Below are positions 24,218-36,100 of a stretch of DNA of 64,000 bases, one piece after another. The translations under genes and the position numbers were made by a program. The stretch is taken from IMG/VR virus record IMGVR_UViG_3300024255_000006, positions 1 to 64,000 of that record. One strand, 5' to 3'. Source of the DNA: a virus. The stretch's first letter is position 1. Each line of letters opens with the position of its first letter. The notes beneath the pieces were generated by a model. The model saw only the letters and a list, made by a program, of their open reading frames with translations. It made no database searches and was not told the origin of the DNA.

Positions 24218-24731
24218 AGATTGTCTGGAAGGACGTTTTAGTAATAAGTATCAAGCGATGAAGCAACCTACTAGGTATGCACACATCAACATCGCACACA
24301 TTAGACTAGGTGATCACTTGTTTTATGGTGAGCAAGCATATGATTACAATCCTAGGCAACCATATCGTCAGTTCATTCTAAAAATACTCCCCATTGGGGA
24401 TGACTACATAGTACAGAACTACGAAGTTCAGGATCCTGAACAGCACGTTGGTTGTAAGAATATAGATATTCTTCGCGAAAAACCCTTGCAAAGACGACTG
24501 GGTTGTGATATACTTTTTAAGGCGGACAGCGAGATGTACAAAGGTTCTCTCGCAGGCAAAGAATGCACAGTTCAGTGGAGAGGTAAGAAGACTTATCTCA
24601 AGAACCAAATTGAACTTGGTGATGATTATTACTGGGTTCTAGATCAGGGATTCGACTGTGAAACCGATCGACAAGTTTGGGGAAGTGAGTGGGGATTCTT
24701 GAAATTCTACCGAGAACGTGGTATACTTTGA
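24204..24731 (+). CDS. cpeT: CpeT-type phycobiliprotein chromophore lyase
   Basis: 175 aa. The CpeT/CpcT family pattern is clear: EGRFSNKYQAM, HIRLGDHLFYGEQAYDYN, PYRQFILKI, Cys-Asp-Ile-Leu-Phe, a GSLAGKECTVQWRGKKTYL block and GFDCETDRQVWGSEWGF. Such lyases attach or chaperone bilins on phycoerythrin or phycocyanin. Phage copies may adjust the host antenna; their exact activity differs from host enzymes and is not settled. It suggests a phycoerythrin-bearing host. Confidence 0.93.
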   Translation: MKAFEDCLEGRFSNKYQAMKQPTRYAHINIAHIRLGDHLFYGEQAYDYNPRQPYRQFILKILPIGDDYIVQNYEVQDPEQHVGCKNIDILREKPLQRRLGCDILFKADSEMYKGSLAGKECTVQWRGKKTYLKNQIELGDDYYWVLDQGFDCETDRQVWGSEWGFLKFYRERGIL

Positions 24732-24749
24732 AAGTAGTCCTGATGGATG

Positions 24750-25018
24750 ACTCTAAAAGCCATGTAGGTGACGCCATCGACATTTCGGACAGGAGTTCGA
24801 TTCTCCTCGCTTCCACTCATGGGGGCGCACTGGTTTCGACGGGGTACACGGAGCGTGACTGAAACCTGCTTGGATAAGCAACCAATAGATGCAAAAACAT
24901 CTGATGTCGCTGCGAACAACATCGTAGCATTCTCCCGCAGCACCGTTGCTGCCTGAATGGGAGATCGGGGTTAGACTAGCCTTGTTACCCAAATAGTCCT
25001 CTGGGGGTGTAACGCCCC
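24750..25018 (+). ncRNA. ssrA: circularly permuted (two-piece) tmRNA
   Basis: The acceptor piece comes first: T-arm AGGAG-TTCGATT-CTCCT (24791-24807), 3' acceptor strand CGCTTCC and discriminator A (24808-24815). After 5 nt the coding piece begins GGGGGCG (24821-24827), pairing with that strand over 7 bp, including the G3-U70 wobble needed for alanine charging. TGGTTTCGACGGGG is the tmRNA 5' signature. The tag frame (24912-24956) reads ANNIVAFSRSTVAA then TGA, close to marine cyanobacterial tags. P2 helix candidates: ACCTGC/GTAGGT and GCGT/ACGC. It rescues stalled ribosomes. The outer ends are approximate. Confidence 0.88.
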
Positions 25019-25025
25019 CTCCTAC

Positions 25026-25097
25026 GCCCCTGTAGCTCAGTGGTAGAGCAGGGCTTTTGTAAAGCTCAGGTCGTCTGTTCAAATCAGATCGGGGGCT
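25026..25097 (+). tRNA. tRNA-Thr (TGT)
   Basis: Acceptor GCCCCTG/CGGGGGC, D-arm, anticodon stem GGGCT/AGCTC with loop TTTGTAA (anticodon TGT), T-loop TTCAAAT. 72 nt; CCA not encoded. Directly follows the tmRNA. Confidence 0.95.
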
Positions 25098-25100
25098 TGT

Positions 25101-25173
25101 GGGGAATTAGCTCAGATGGTAGAGCGCCTGCTTTGCAAGCAGGATGTCAGGAGTTCGAGTCTCCTATTCTCCA
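25101..25173 (+). tRNA. tRNA-Ala (TGC)
   Basis: Acceptor GGGGAAT/ATTCTCC, anticodon stem CCTGC/GCAGG with loop TTTGCAA (anticodon TGC), T-loop TTCGAGT. 73 nt; CCA not encoded. Confidence 0.95.
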
Positions 25174-25178
25174 CTCGA

Positions 25179-25251
25179 TCCTCTATAGCTCAGTTGGTAG
25201 AGCACGGAACTGTTAATTCTGTTGTCCCTGGTTCGAGTCCAGGTGGAGGAG
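25179..25251 (+). tRNA. tRNA-Asn (GTT)
   Basis: Acceptor TCCTCTA/TGGAGGA, anticodon loop CTGTTAA (anticodon GTT) on stem CGGAA/TTCTG, T-loop TTCGAGT. 73 nt; CCA not encoded. The next gene starts 3 nt later. Confidence 0.95.
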
Positions 25252-25253
25252 TT

Positions 25254-25691
25254 ATGCAACTAATCAGAAATCACGTAAAATATAGAGTCACCTGGGATGA
25301 TGTGATTGAAAAGATTGAGTTGGATTCGACTGCGAATTCTTCAGAACCAATTGTTATGTTGATTCGTAATCCAGATAATGCTATGCTACCATCATATCAA
25401 TTAAAACATGGGGAAGCATCTAGTTTTCCTGGTGGTTTTAAGGATGTGATGGAAGAATTAAATCCGAAAAGCATGGATGTTTATATCTCACTCTCAAAGA
25501 TTTCTGAGTTATTTCCTATGCATACGGACAAATTTGATGTTACAATATCTCAAATGCTAGGAGATATCTCTTATGCATTCGCTGATGGGTCTCTACATAC
25601 ATTATGTCCAGGAGATTCTATTATGATTCCGAAAGGTGTACCACATAAAGCAATCTTACATGGACCTAGAATTACACTAAGTTGTACTTAA
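25254..25691 (+). CDS. cupin-like protein
   Basis: 145 aa from ATG 25254; in-frame codons further upstream lie inside tRNA genes and were not used. The C-terminal part (LHTLCPGDSIMIPKGVPHKA followed by ILHG) is a cupin second motif; the first motif is degenerate (MHTDKFDV). It may be a small metal-binding or regulatory cupin, possibly distantly related to the oxygenases in this window. Function unknown. Confidence 0.6.
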   Translation: MQLIRNHVKYRVTWDDVIEKIELDSTANSSEPIVMLIRNPDNAMLPSYQLKHGEASSFPGGFKDVMEELNPKSMDVYISLSKISELFPMHTDKFDVTISQMLGDISYAFADGSLHTLCPGDSIMIPKGVPHKAILHGPRITLSCT

Positions 25692-25697
25692 TTTATT

Positions 25698-25901
25698 ATG
25701 AATTACAAACCTTATAGTCAAGAGTGGCATCGTAAAAGATACCTGAAAGAAGCACTAGATAAATACCTTGATGACTACGTTCTTAATAACGAGATTATTG
25801 ATGATATCTTAGATATTCTCCATGATCGTTCGGAATCCGCTCATGCTGAATTTGTAAGAGTAACCGAACTTGAGCATTGGATTAATAAAGCAAAGGATTG
25901 A
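25698..25901 (+). CDS. small hypothetical protein
   Basis: 67 aa, helical and charged (KYLDDYVLNNEIIDDILDIL). It begins 6 nt after the cupin-like gene. No family is recognised. Confidence 0.6.
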   Translation: MNYKPYSQEWHRKRYLKEALDKYLDDYVLNNEIIDDILDILHDRSESAHAEFVRVTELEHWINKAKD

Positions 25902-25904
25902 CAT

Positions 25905-26219
25905 ATGCTATCTACTCAATACAGACTACGACTGGAATTTATCTGTAAGAAGATCGCTAACAAAGAGGAAGTCAAATTAGATGACATGATTTGGGCAGAG
26001 AAACTTGCAAAAGCACATACCACTGCTAGAGATTGGTTAAAGCAAGCAAGAAGACAAGCTGCTCAAGATATTGAGGAAGGTAGTACCGACGATTTTCTGA
26101 ATAGGATGGGTTTAGGTGATCCCGATCCATCCAACCATAAGAAGGGATTCACTGATGCTGATGATATCAAAAATTGGTTTCAGCAAGACAAACCTGATGA
26201 CTGGAGACAACGTGACTGA
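25905..26219 (+). CDS. small helical hypothetical protein
   Basis: 104 aa. N-terminal helical half (KKIANKEEVKLDDMIWAEKL), C-terminal Asp/Lys-rich half. ATG starts 3 nt after the previous stop. Cyanophage-type small gene of unknown role. Confidence 0.62.
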   Translation: MLSTQYRLRLEFICKKIANKEEVKLDDMIWAEKLAKAHTTARDWLKQARRQAAQDIEEGSTDDFLNRMGLGDPDPSNHKKGFTDADDIKNWFQQDKPDDWRQRD

Positions 26220-26343
26220 TTATGTTTGTGTCGCAACATGGGATCCTATCTTTGAGATGATGCGGTATCATTGGGTACATAAGTCAGAAAAAGATCCTGT
26301 ACAATTTGTGAAAAACCTCAACCCAGAGCAAGAAGTGCTATGA
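26212..26343 (+). CDS. small hypothetical protein
   Basis: 43 aa from GTG 26212 with GGAG at 26203-26206; ATG 26197 in the same frame is possible. It overlaps both neighbours by a few bases (ATGA at its end). Aromatic-rich (FEMMRYHWVHKSEKD). Confidence 0.5.
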   Translation: MTDYVCVATWDPIFEMMRYHWVHKSEKDPVQFVKNLNPEQEVL

Positions 26344-26546
26344 CAATTAAGATCACTCCTCAAACATATATTGATATGAATAAGGAATTTGAAGATGATA
26401 ATATACCTTTTAGAATTGCTATTCCCACACAACAAGTAATTGATGAGTGGGCATCTACAACAACGCCACATTATCAGGCACCACCAGCAGTAGATATGGT
26501 TCAAGAAATGTGGGATGCTATTGGAGGACGCCCTGATGAAAAATGA
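26340..26546 (+). CDS. small hypothetical protein
   Basis: 68 aa; ATGA overlap with the previous gene. Sequence of mixed type (FRIAIPTQQVIDEWASTTTP); no family is recognised. Confidence 0.55.
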   Translation: MTIKITPQTYIDMNKEFEDDNIPFRIAIPTQQVIDEWASTTTPHYQAPPAVDMVQEMWDAIGGRPDEK

Positions 26547-26700
26547 CAATGACGAAAAGTTTGCACTTGAAATACAATTAGATAATATATGCAGAATATT
26601 AGGTGGTGAGGCAAAGTATTATTTCTGTTCTAGTAAAACTACAACTCATAGAAAACTGGTAATCGAATATGACCACAGCAGTAATCTACACGAACGGTAG
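26536..26700 (+). CDS. small hypothetical protein
   Basis: 54 aa from ATG 26536 with GGAGG 10 nt upstream. Two cysteines (DNICRILGG; YYFCSSK). It overlaps neighbours on both sides (11 and 32 nt). No family is recognised. Confidence 0.5.
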   Translation: MKNDNDEKFALEIQLDNICRILGGEAKYYFCSSKTTTHRKLVIEYDHSSNLHER

Positions 26701-26905
26701 TCAAGAGTGTGAGCGTATCGCAGCACTACTTAAGTCAATGGGTGGGGAGTTTCATGAGTATAACCTCAACGAACACTTTACTCAAAGGGCATTTGAAGCA
26801 GAGTTTGGATCTGAGGCTACATACCCTCAGGTAGCTATTGGTGCTAAGCATCTTGGTAGCATGAAAGAAACACTAAAATACATGAATGAAAGAGGAATGT
26901 TTTAA
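26669..26905 (+). CDS. glutaredoxin-like protein, SxxC active site
   Basis: 78 aa with the glutaredoxin layout: TAVIYTNGSQECERIAALL, the cis-Pro loop TYPQVAIG, and the GSMKETLKYM helix. The active site is Ser11-Gln-Glu-Cys14 instead of CxxC; Ser11/Cys14 match Cys11/Cys14 of the glutaredoxin at 2778. Without the first Cys it should act in monothiol fashion or as a binding protein. Confidence 0.78.
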   Translation: MTTAVIYTNGSQECERIAALLKSMGGEFHEYNLNEHFTQRAFEAEFGSEATYPQVAIGAKHLGSMKETLKYMNERGMF

Positions 26906-27051
26906 TGACTAAAAATCAAAAAAAAGTTAAATCTGGTGATACCTGGGAATGGGAAGAGACTGAAGAAACTCGTAAAGCAGTAGAAAAACTGAATCAAACG
27001 ATTCAGTCTAATCTAGAATCAACTGCATCCGACTATGGAGTCGGTAAATAA
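26905..27051 (+). CDS. small charged hypothetical protein
   Basis: 48 aa; its ATG overlaps the preceding stop (TAATG). Highly charged (GDTWEWEETEETRKAVEKLN), likely helical. Ends just before a late promoter motif. Confidence 0.6.
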   Translation: MTKNQKKVKSGDTWEWEETEETRKAVEKLNQTIQSNLESTASDYGVGK

Positions 27052-27056
27052 CTCTG

Positions 27057-27063
27057 ATAAATA
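27057..27063 (+). promoter_or_regulatory. late promoter motif before the giant virion gene
   Basis: ATAAATA, 40 nt before the ATG at 27104 and followed by CGAGGA. Confidence 0.6.
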
Positions 27064-27103
27064 ATCCGAGGACTAACAACACCAGTATTGGTAACACTGA
27101 ATT

Positions 27104-30100
27104 ATGCCGCTAACTAGACTAGATAACCTGATTTCCAGTAAGACAGGTCGTTATCTTTATGTATCTCCTGATGACTTCAATGCTAGTGATGAACTAGACA
27201 ATAGAGGTAACTCTCCAAATCGTCCATTCAAGACAATTCAGAGAGCATTTGTTGAGGTAGCACGTTACTCGTACCTGCCTGGTATCGATAACGATAGATT
27301 CGATGAGTTCACCATCATGCTGATGCCTGGTGATCACTACATCGACAACCGTCCTGGTCCAGCGAATAATTCGACAACACCAGTATTCAGTTTTGACCAG
27401 TCAAACAATGCTTGGACAGATTCTTCTCTCCTAGATCTATCCAATCCTAACAACGTTCTCTATCAGTTTAACGGCACTGAAGGTGGTTGTGTAGTTCCTC
27501 GTGGTTGTTCACTGATTGGTTACGACCTTCGTCGTACAATCATTCGTCCTCTATATGTTCCTGATCCTGCAGATACAGAGCAGGCAAGAACATCGATGTT
27601 CAATGTAACTGGTGGCGCATACATCTGGCAGTTCACAATCAAGGATGGAGATCTCACTACCAAGTCTCCTCTGTATGATTCAAACAATGGTGTTGGTAAG
27701 GTCTACTATCGCAAAGATGATACTGCTAACCTAGCAATTCCTGAGTTCTCTCACCACAAGATCACTGTATTTGAGTATGCTCAAAAGACTGAACTTGAGA
27801 TTTATTATGAGAAGATTGCTAAAGCATTTGCTGAGTATCAACCAACAATTGATGATGCAAATGAGTTTGGTGCAAAGATTCAAGAGACCAGAATTGTTGG
27901 TCCTTTGTCTGACCTTAGAACAATTGATTCGATCAGAGTTACGGATTCCTCACCAGCAGGAACTGTTACTGTTCAGGTAACGACCAAGATCGCTCATGGT
28001 TATATTGTAGGACAGTACGTTGCTATTCAAGAGAATGGTCTAGATGATGCACTGAATGGTACGTTTGACGTTACTGCTCTCGACACCACTAACCGTAGAG
28101 TCTTTGAGTTTGAATTAACAGGAACTGTTGCTGGTCTGGGTCTACAAAATAACCAGACATATACCACAGGCAATGGTCTATCGACTAATGCATATGTTCA
28201 GGCAGAGGTTGACTCTGTTGAGTCTGCATCTCCTTACATGTTTAACCTGTCGATTCGTTCGACTTGGGGTATTTGTGGTCTGTGGGCAAATGGTGCGAAA
28301 GCATCTGGATTTAAGTCCATGGTTTGCGCTCAGTACACGGGTGTTTCGTTGCAGAAAGACGACAGAGCATTCATTCGTTATGATAGATTCACTAACACAT
28401 GGAACCAGGCATCGCTAAGTGATGCTTTCGCAACCACACCTTATCACACTAAAGGTGATGCATATTGGAAGGATGACTGGAGAAACTTCCACATCCGTGC
28501 ATCGAATGACTCATTTGTTCAGTGTGTTTCGATCTTCGCTGTTGGTTTTGCTGATCACTTCCTGATGGAGTCAGGTGGTGACATGTCTATCACCAACTCA
28601 AACTCTAACTTCGGTAACACATCACTTCATGCTATCGGACATAAGGGTTACTCCTTTAATCAGGATAAGGGTGGATACATTTCAGATATTATTCCACCAG
28701 AAAGACTAATCGAATCTTCTGCGAACGAAGAAGAAGTCGATTACTATACTTGGGATGTTCAAGCATCTCGTGGTACAAATACCAAACTATATTTTGCAGG
28801 AACAGGAATCGCTGATCCTAAGAAGCGTCCTGCTGCTACTATTAATGGGTATAGAATTGGTGCAAAATCAAATGATAAGATCTATGTTGAACTAGATCCT
28901 TACGCGACAGGTTCTGGTAGAACTACACCAACTGATTCTGTCTTCAATGCAACTCTGAAACCATCAGGTTTCATTTCATATCCATCTTCAATTCAGATCC
29001 TCAACCCCACTACGGTGGTTGTTGATAACAAGAACCAAGATTCTGCTAACAGAATTGAAGATAACAAAGAACTGATTGCAGGAGAAGCATATGGATACAT
29101 CACTACAAAGTATCCTGCACTTTTAAACAAGAACATTATTATCACTAAGTGTAAGAGAGATATTGGATATCTTCTCGATGCTATCATTAGTGACTTGAGA
29201 CTTGGTGGTAACATCAATAGTGTTCAAGCTGCTGAGTCATACTTTAGTGGTGGAACACTTAACTATATTGATGGTGAGAAGTTTGAAACCATTGAAGGTT
29301 TTGAATATGCTCGTGACCTAGCAATCGCATCAATGCGTAACTGGGACTTCCTACAAACAGGATGTACAGTTACTAATGGTTCTGCATATGTTACTGTTCC
29401 ATCTACTGTCGGTCTATTCATCGGCATGAAGGTTGAGGAATACACTGTAGTCAACTCTAACAACACAACTGTTGATACTAACAGTCTGACTACATCAAAC
29501 ATTCCTGCTAATACTTACATCAGAAACGTTGTTAACTCAACAACTATCGAACTCGGTAGTGTTGTAAATGGTGTGAGAGCATATTTGGCTAATGGTCAAG
29601 CAGTTAATGCGGTTGGAACCAATAGCAATGCGAAAATTTTCTTCAAGTTAGAAGATGATAATGGCGACCGTAAGGGTATTTGGTCAAGCGAAGAAGGTAC
29701 AGTAGATACAACCATCACTCAAGATACTGTTTATCCTGAGTGTGCTACTGCTGCATCTGCAATTCAATCTTTGTTTGGTCAGATTAAGACCATCCTTAAT
29801 AATGGTATTAGTCCTGTTGGTGATCGTTTTGCTGACGCACATGATCTGTTGCTTTCTAACAAGAACTGGATTGCTGATGTAGCAGTCAAGGACATGCAGA
29901 TTCAGTTCCCTACATTCCAAGTTCCTGGTGGTGCTGTTAATTGTTTTGACGATGTTGTAGATGTTGTTGAAGCAATCGCATATAACGTCAAGTATGGTTC
30001 AAACAACCAAGTATATGATGCTGCTAATTTCTATGTTGTAGGTGCTCACGTTTCTGGTGAAGAAGAGCAGTCTGTATATGTCTTCGATATTGCTAAGGCA

Positions 30101-33100
30101 ATGGCGGAGAAAGTAATCCAGAACGTTACTTATACTCCTCGCGCTGGTGTAACCACAACTTACTCTCAGATCAAAGATCTAACTATCACTGTTGATCCTG
30201 CTCCTGTTGGTGGTAACTATTGTGCTGATGTTATCTCTGCACAGAATACTCTATTCGATATCATCGAAGCAGGTATTGATAATGCTGGTACTGTTAACAA
30301 TGCAAACGCTGGTGTATTTGCTGCTCTAACTAAGACTTCTCCACAGCAGACAGTAGTTTCTCGTCAGAATCCATCAACAGATACATCACAGTTTGCTAAC
30401 CGTGCAACACTATTCACTGTTAATGCTGGTGGTACTAATCCTCACAAATTTGAAACTGGAACCCCAATTCGTTTGGTTGCTAGAGAAAAATCAGGAACAA
30501 CTCCCGATGAAAGAGACGTTCGTCTACCAGTTGGATTTGAACCAAACAGAACTTACTTTGTAATTGCTCCTGGTAGAGATACTCAACCATTCAACTACAA
30601 CCAAGCAAGTGTTTACAGTGGTATCTTTGATGGTGGCGATCAGACCAAACTGATGCTCGCTAACACCAAAGAGAATGCTGCAGCAGGTATCTACATTTAC
30701 TCACCTGAAACTGAGGCGATTGATGATGATGTTGAGATCTTAGTTCAACAGTATGTTTTAGATGAAACATATAATCTTCACGAGTATCGTGTTACTTTCG
30801 ATGGTAGCAGCGGTACAGTATTGAAGACGGATGTTGCACATATCTTCGACAAACCAACAACAGGACTGGGTGCAGATTATATCCAGAAGATATTCTTCAG
30901 AGCAGAAGGTTCTGATGGTCAGGTAGGAACTCTACCCACACTATCGGGTATTGGTGGTACACAAATCTCTAATACTCGCGAGTATTTTGTACGCTACAAT
31001 AGCGATGATACCTTTAAGATCTTTGCTACGGCACAGGATGCAATTACTGGTGCGCCAGAAGTAACACTAGTCAACAGTACGACTCAGTTCTGGTATGTCT
31101 TCGCTAACAAGCGTGTATCTCCAATGAGATTCGACCCAACGTTTGTTGATACAAGTGCATCTAGAACACCTGCAATTACTGATGGTCTCTGGTATCTAAA
31201 TCTCAAAGATGAGACCACTAATGATGATAACATTCTAGGAAGATTTAGTGAGACTGACTATGATTCTGCATCTGGTCAGGTTCAGACAACTGACTCCTAC
31301 TATACACGTCTTGAAGATAATCGTGATAAAGATGATAGAATCTATCGTTTGCGTTATGTCCAACCAAAAGACTTTCCTGGTGCTGTAAGAAAACCAAACA
31401 ACGGTTTTGTTATCAAGATTCGTACTGATACGAAGAGAAATCTTCTACCTCAGAGAATCGTACTTGAACCTATTGGTGGTGCTCCTGCATTAGCAGAGTT
31501 CCGCAACCCAGATACAACCAATGCCGCTGAGGTTATTGGTATGTCTGTAAGTCAGTTTGATTCTGCAGTTCAGGCTGGTACTTTAGATAAGGACAATATC
31601 TATGATCCAGATAACAATCCAGTTGTTGTTAACACAGATAACTTCCTACGTTTCAGCGTCCGTTCTGCTAGAACGGTCACTATTAACTCTCAACCACTGC
31701 TAGAAGTTACCGCGTTTGATCATACTGTTGATGATACAAATGCACCACAACTTAAGAACACAGTCTTCCATACTGTAGAGATCAATGCACCTCAAGCAGG
31801 TACATTTACTGTAAGTAAGACAGCATCTACAGTATCAAATAGAGTTGAGTGGACTGGTGGATCCAGTGGTTTTGGTTACATTCATGCTTACTTTAACGTC
31901 GGTGCTAAGCATTACATCATTCTGAAAGATGTTAGTGCTCGTCCAACATATGATCCACTGGTCAACACAAGATTTGATCAAAATGGTGTCTATGCGGATC
32001 AACAGGCAGATGTAAATAGTGGTAGAGATCTAACTTCTAAGTACCTCTATGTTGTACAGGGTGCTAATGTATTCACTCTAACTCCTGGTGATACAGTAGA
32101 TGACTCTGTTGGTAATACGTATAAGGTTCTTTCTGTTGAAGATGAGAATGATATCGATGATACTTTCTACATCTTTGATGCTGAAGAAATTCAAGAGCGT
32201 GTATCTGGTCAGCAAAATGGTATTTACTATCTAACTGCTGTTCGTGGTAACATCACTCCACTACCTCGTGGTGCTGGTGTTGCTAACAACTTCCAGAACT
32301 TTAAGTTCTCTCAGCCTATTTCCTCACTGTATCCTCTAGACTATAAGAACGATCCAACTTGGTATCAGGTTATCGACAATGATGGTACTAAGGACACTCT
32401 AATCAAGGATCCACAGGCATCTAGTTCTTTCGCTAATAACTATACTCACGGTCTAGTTTACGTCAACGACTACAAGCGTTCGATGACGAAAGAAGCAGTT
32501 GTTGATCTAACTGAAAGTGCATACTTTGAAGATTACACCTACACTAGTGCTAACTCAATTGCTGCACAAGATGGTAATGCAACATCTGGTTCTGAGCAAA
32601 GAAAGATTCCTATTGCTGGTGATACTGCATCTGTTCATGATCAGAAGGTTTATGTTGAACTTAGAAGACCATCTATTGCTAGATCTGGTAACCATACATT
32701 TGAATATCTTGGTTTCGGTCCTGGTAACTACTCCACAGGTCTCCCAGCACGTCAGGAAGTCATTCTAACTGAGTTCCAAGACTACTATGCTCAAGCGAAG
32801 CGCCAAGACGGTGGTATCGTCTTCTACACGGGTCTAAACTCTAACGGTGACCTCTATATTGGTAACCGTAAGATTGACGCCATTACAGGCGAAGAGGAGT
32901 TCCTTGAGAGAGCAGTTCTAACAGCATCTGAAGATGATTCTGATCCTATCGAGTCACTGGTTACATCATTTGATACTCCAGTTACATTTAAGGATAAGAT
33001 TACTGTTGAAGGTATTTCTTACCTCAACAACAGAGTCATCATCAATACTCAACCACCTGCAGAATCACCAGCACTGGTCATTCAATCAAACCCAAGAAAT

Positions 33101-36100
33101 GATGGTGGTAACGAGGATAATACTTTAACAAGAGGTAGCTTCGCTAACCGAAGTGACGGCGACATTACTATTGATCGCAATAAAATTTCCGCGGCTATTT
33201 TTGAGACAAAAGGTCGCGGTACAGTTTCCTTCCCTGGACAAACATATAGTCAGAGAACTCACTATTCATACTCTGAGCAGATCCCAACCAACAGAACTCC
33301 TGATCAAAGTTCGACATTCTCATCTGATCAGTTTGTAAGATATTATCAATCTACAGATGTAGATGCGAATCCACAACCAGGAGATATGCTGCTGAAGGGC
33401 AATTCTGTCCAGAATTCAGGTTCTCTCGGATGGGTTTATTCAAACTATTATCAAGAAATTCCTGCTGGTAGTATTCTTGATCTTGTAACTAACGGTTCTT
33501 CGACTGTTAGAATCAACTGGAGTGGTGTTCTAACGAACGCAGACACTAGCATTAAGATGAGTGTTGGTAAGACAATCCGTATTCAAGGATTCTCTCAATC
33601 ATTGATTAACGGTCTATGGACAGTTACAAGAGCAGATCAGACAGGTGCTGATAATGACTTTATTGAATTTATTGTTGCTAATGCGATCACTGGTCAAACT
33701 TACAACTGGGATCCAGCAAGTCAACCAACCGCAGTTCTAGAGCGTTCTGAAGAATCGTGGAAAGAATTTGGTGTTCTCGGTTCTGAAGCACTTAGAACTG
33801 ATACTGATGCTATCGGTGAGTATAAGTTGGGTGTTAACACACTTGCTCGTACTGCACATGCTGCACATGAATTTGGATTCTTAACATATTCTGCTGGTGG
33901 AACAACATATGATCAGCAAGAACCAAGAGCAAACTTAGATGTTGTTGGTAATGCATTTATTAGCGGTAGAACAATCAGCAATGCTCAGTACATGGCTGGT
34001 ACTGGAACCGCGAAGGTTGAGTCAAACGTTCATGAAGCATTCTTGGTTGGTGGTAACTCTGCTTCACCACAATCTACAGCACTGTTTAGAGTTGATACAA
34101 CCAACAATCGTATTGGTATTAACCTATCCAGAAGTGATCTAAGTGATACTCTAACAATCAATGGTACACTTAAACTACTTGGCCCATCATCTAATGTAGA
34201 TATTGATGGTGATCTCAATGTTGATGGTGGAGACATCACAACTAACGTTGCTACATTCAATCTACTGAATGATAATGCACTTACAATCAATGCATTTGGT
34301 GATGCTACTACACTCACCATTGCTGATGATGCAACATCAGATCAAACTATCAATATCGGTACATCTGCTGCAGGACTTGGTACTCTCAATATTCATACCA
34401 GTCTAGACAGATCGGTTATTAACATTGGTACAACACCAAATAATAATCCTACATCAACGTCTGTTATTACAATTGGTGGTGGATTCCAGAATACTGCTAA
34501 TTCCACACTGACTGTTAAGAATGCTCAGACAATTCTTGATGGTGATCTAGATGTTAATGGTGGTGATATTCAGTCCAATTCTTCTACCATTAATCTCTTT
34601 ACGAGATCTGGATTTGGTAACATCGTCAACTTTGCAACGAGAGCGTCACAGTTCACCATTGGTGGTGTTGCTGGATCAACAACAATTAGAAACTCTCTGA
34701 TTGTTAACGGCGACACAGACATGATGGGTGATGTCACCATGAATGGTGGATCAAACAGCGGTACTGTTACTGTTACTAGAGCATCACTGAATACTGCAAA
34801 GATTACTCACACTGCTGGTTCACTTTCAAATCTGAATGTTGACTTCTATGAGTTCATCGCTGATATTGATGGTGCTGAAATTCTTACTAGTGTAAATGGT
34901 AGCAATGGTCAAATCGCTGTTGCAGATAACTATTTCCTCGATGGTAATACAGTTAGATTCAGTGATACTACTGGTCTTTCTAACAATGTAAACACCACTA
35001 CAACATATTTTGTCGTTAATAGTTCTGCTGCTAATGGAACACTTCAAATTGCTGCTACTGAAGGTGGTACTCCTATTGTTTTCTCTGGTACTCCTGGTAC
35101 TTCAACTGGCATCACACTTCAGAACACGTTGGTTGATACTGGATCAGGCACTAACGCTTGGACTGGTAATTCTTCTGATGCTGAGTATACTAGACTTCCT
35201 GTTAATAACGTTGAGGGTATTGAGATCGGTGATATTCTAATCATCGGTAGTGAACTGGTTGAGGTTATCTCTCCTGGTCCAGATTCTAATACTAGAATCG
35301 TTCCTGTTAATAGAGGTGTTGACTGTACAACTATTCCAACCAATACAGCAGACAACACAGTTATCAACAAACTTGCTAAGTCTCCTGGTGCAACATATAC
35401 TGTTGGTAGAGTTCCACAGAACTCATCAACTCCTACAGTATCTAATCTAAATGCAGTTGCAGATACACTTGAAGTTCCCATTGGCGCACTACAAGAAGGT
35501 GATGCAGTCTCCTTCAGTTCAATCGGAAGCATTCAAGGTGCTATCGTACAAGGTCCAACATACTTTGTAGCGAATGTTATTAATGATACTGCTAATAGCG
35601 TCACTAGATTTAACCTAGCAGGTGATCCTGGTGGTGGTGCTTTAGATATCACTGGTGGATCTACAACTGGTGCAGTTCTTAACTTCAGTGATACTCTGAT
35701 TGCTCTTGCTGAGTTTGGTGGTCAGATTAAGGTTGGTGACTACTTGAGAATCAGTCCAAGTACCACTTGCCCATCAGGTGAATTTGTAGAGGTTATCAAT
35801 GTTAACACTACAAACGCTGAGAAGTTTACTGTTAATAACGGTGCAAATCAGGATAGATTCGTAATTGATTCTGTCTTTGGTGGTGTTAATTCAACTATTC
35901 TTGGTGAGCAAGACTTCAGCATTAACCTCACTGCTGTTGCATCAACTAATGCAGATGATAACAAGTTCAGAGTTGTTAATGGAACTGGTCTCAGTCCAGC
36001 AGAGAGATTTACAATTAATTCTGCTGGTACTGTTGACTTTGTTGGTGATGGAACCACGGCAGATCCTAATGCTAGACTCAAGTCTGATGGTATGTTCTGG

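Noticed and set aside
25116-25253. Longer start for the cupin-like protein
   Set aside because: The extra 46 codons lie inside the tRNA-Ala and tRNA-Asn genes; the ATG at 25254 directly behind tRNA-Asn is far more likely.
28128-28418. Small frames inside the 3267-aa virion gene
   Set aside because: They are Leu-rich shadows in other frames of a long repetitive gene, with no start signals of their own.
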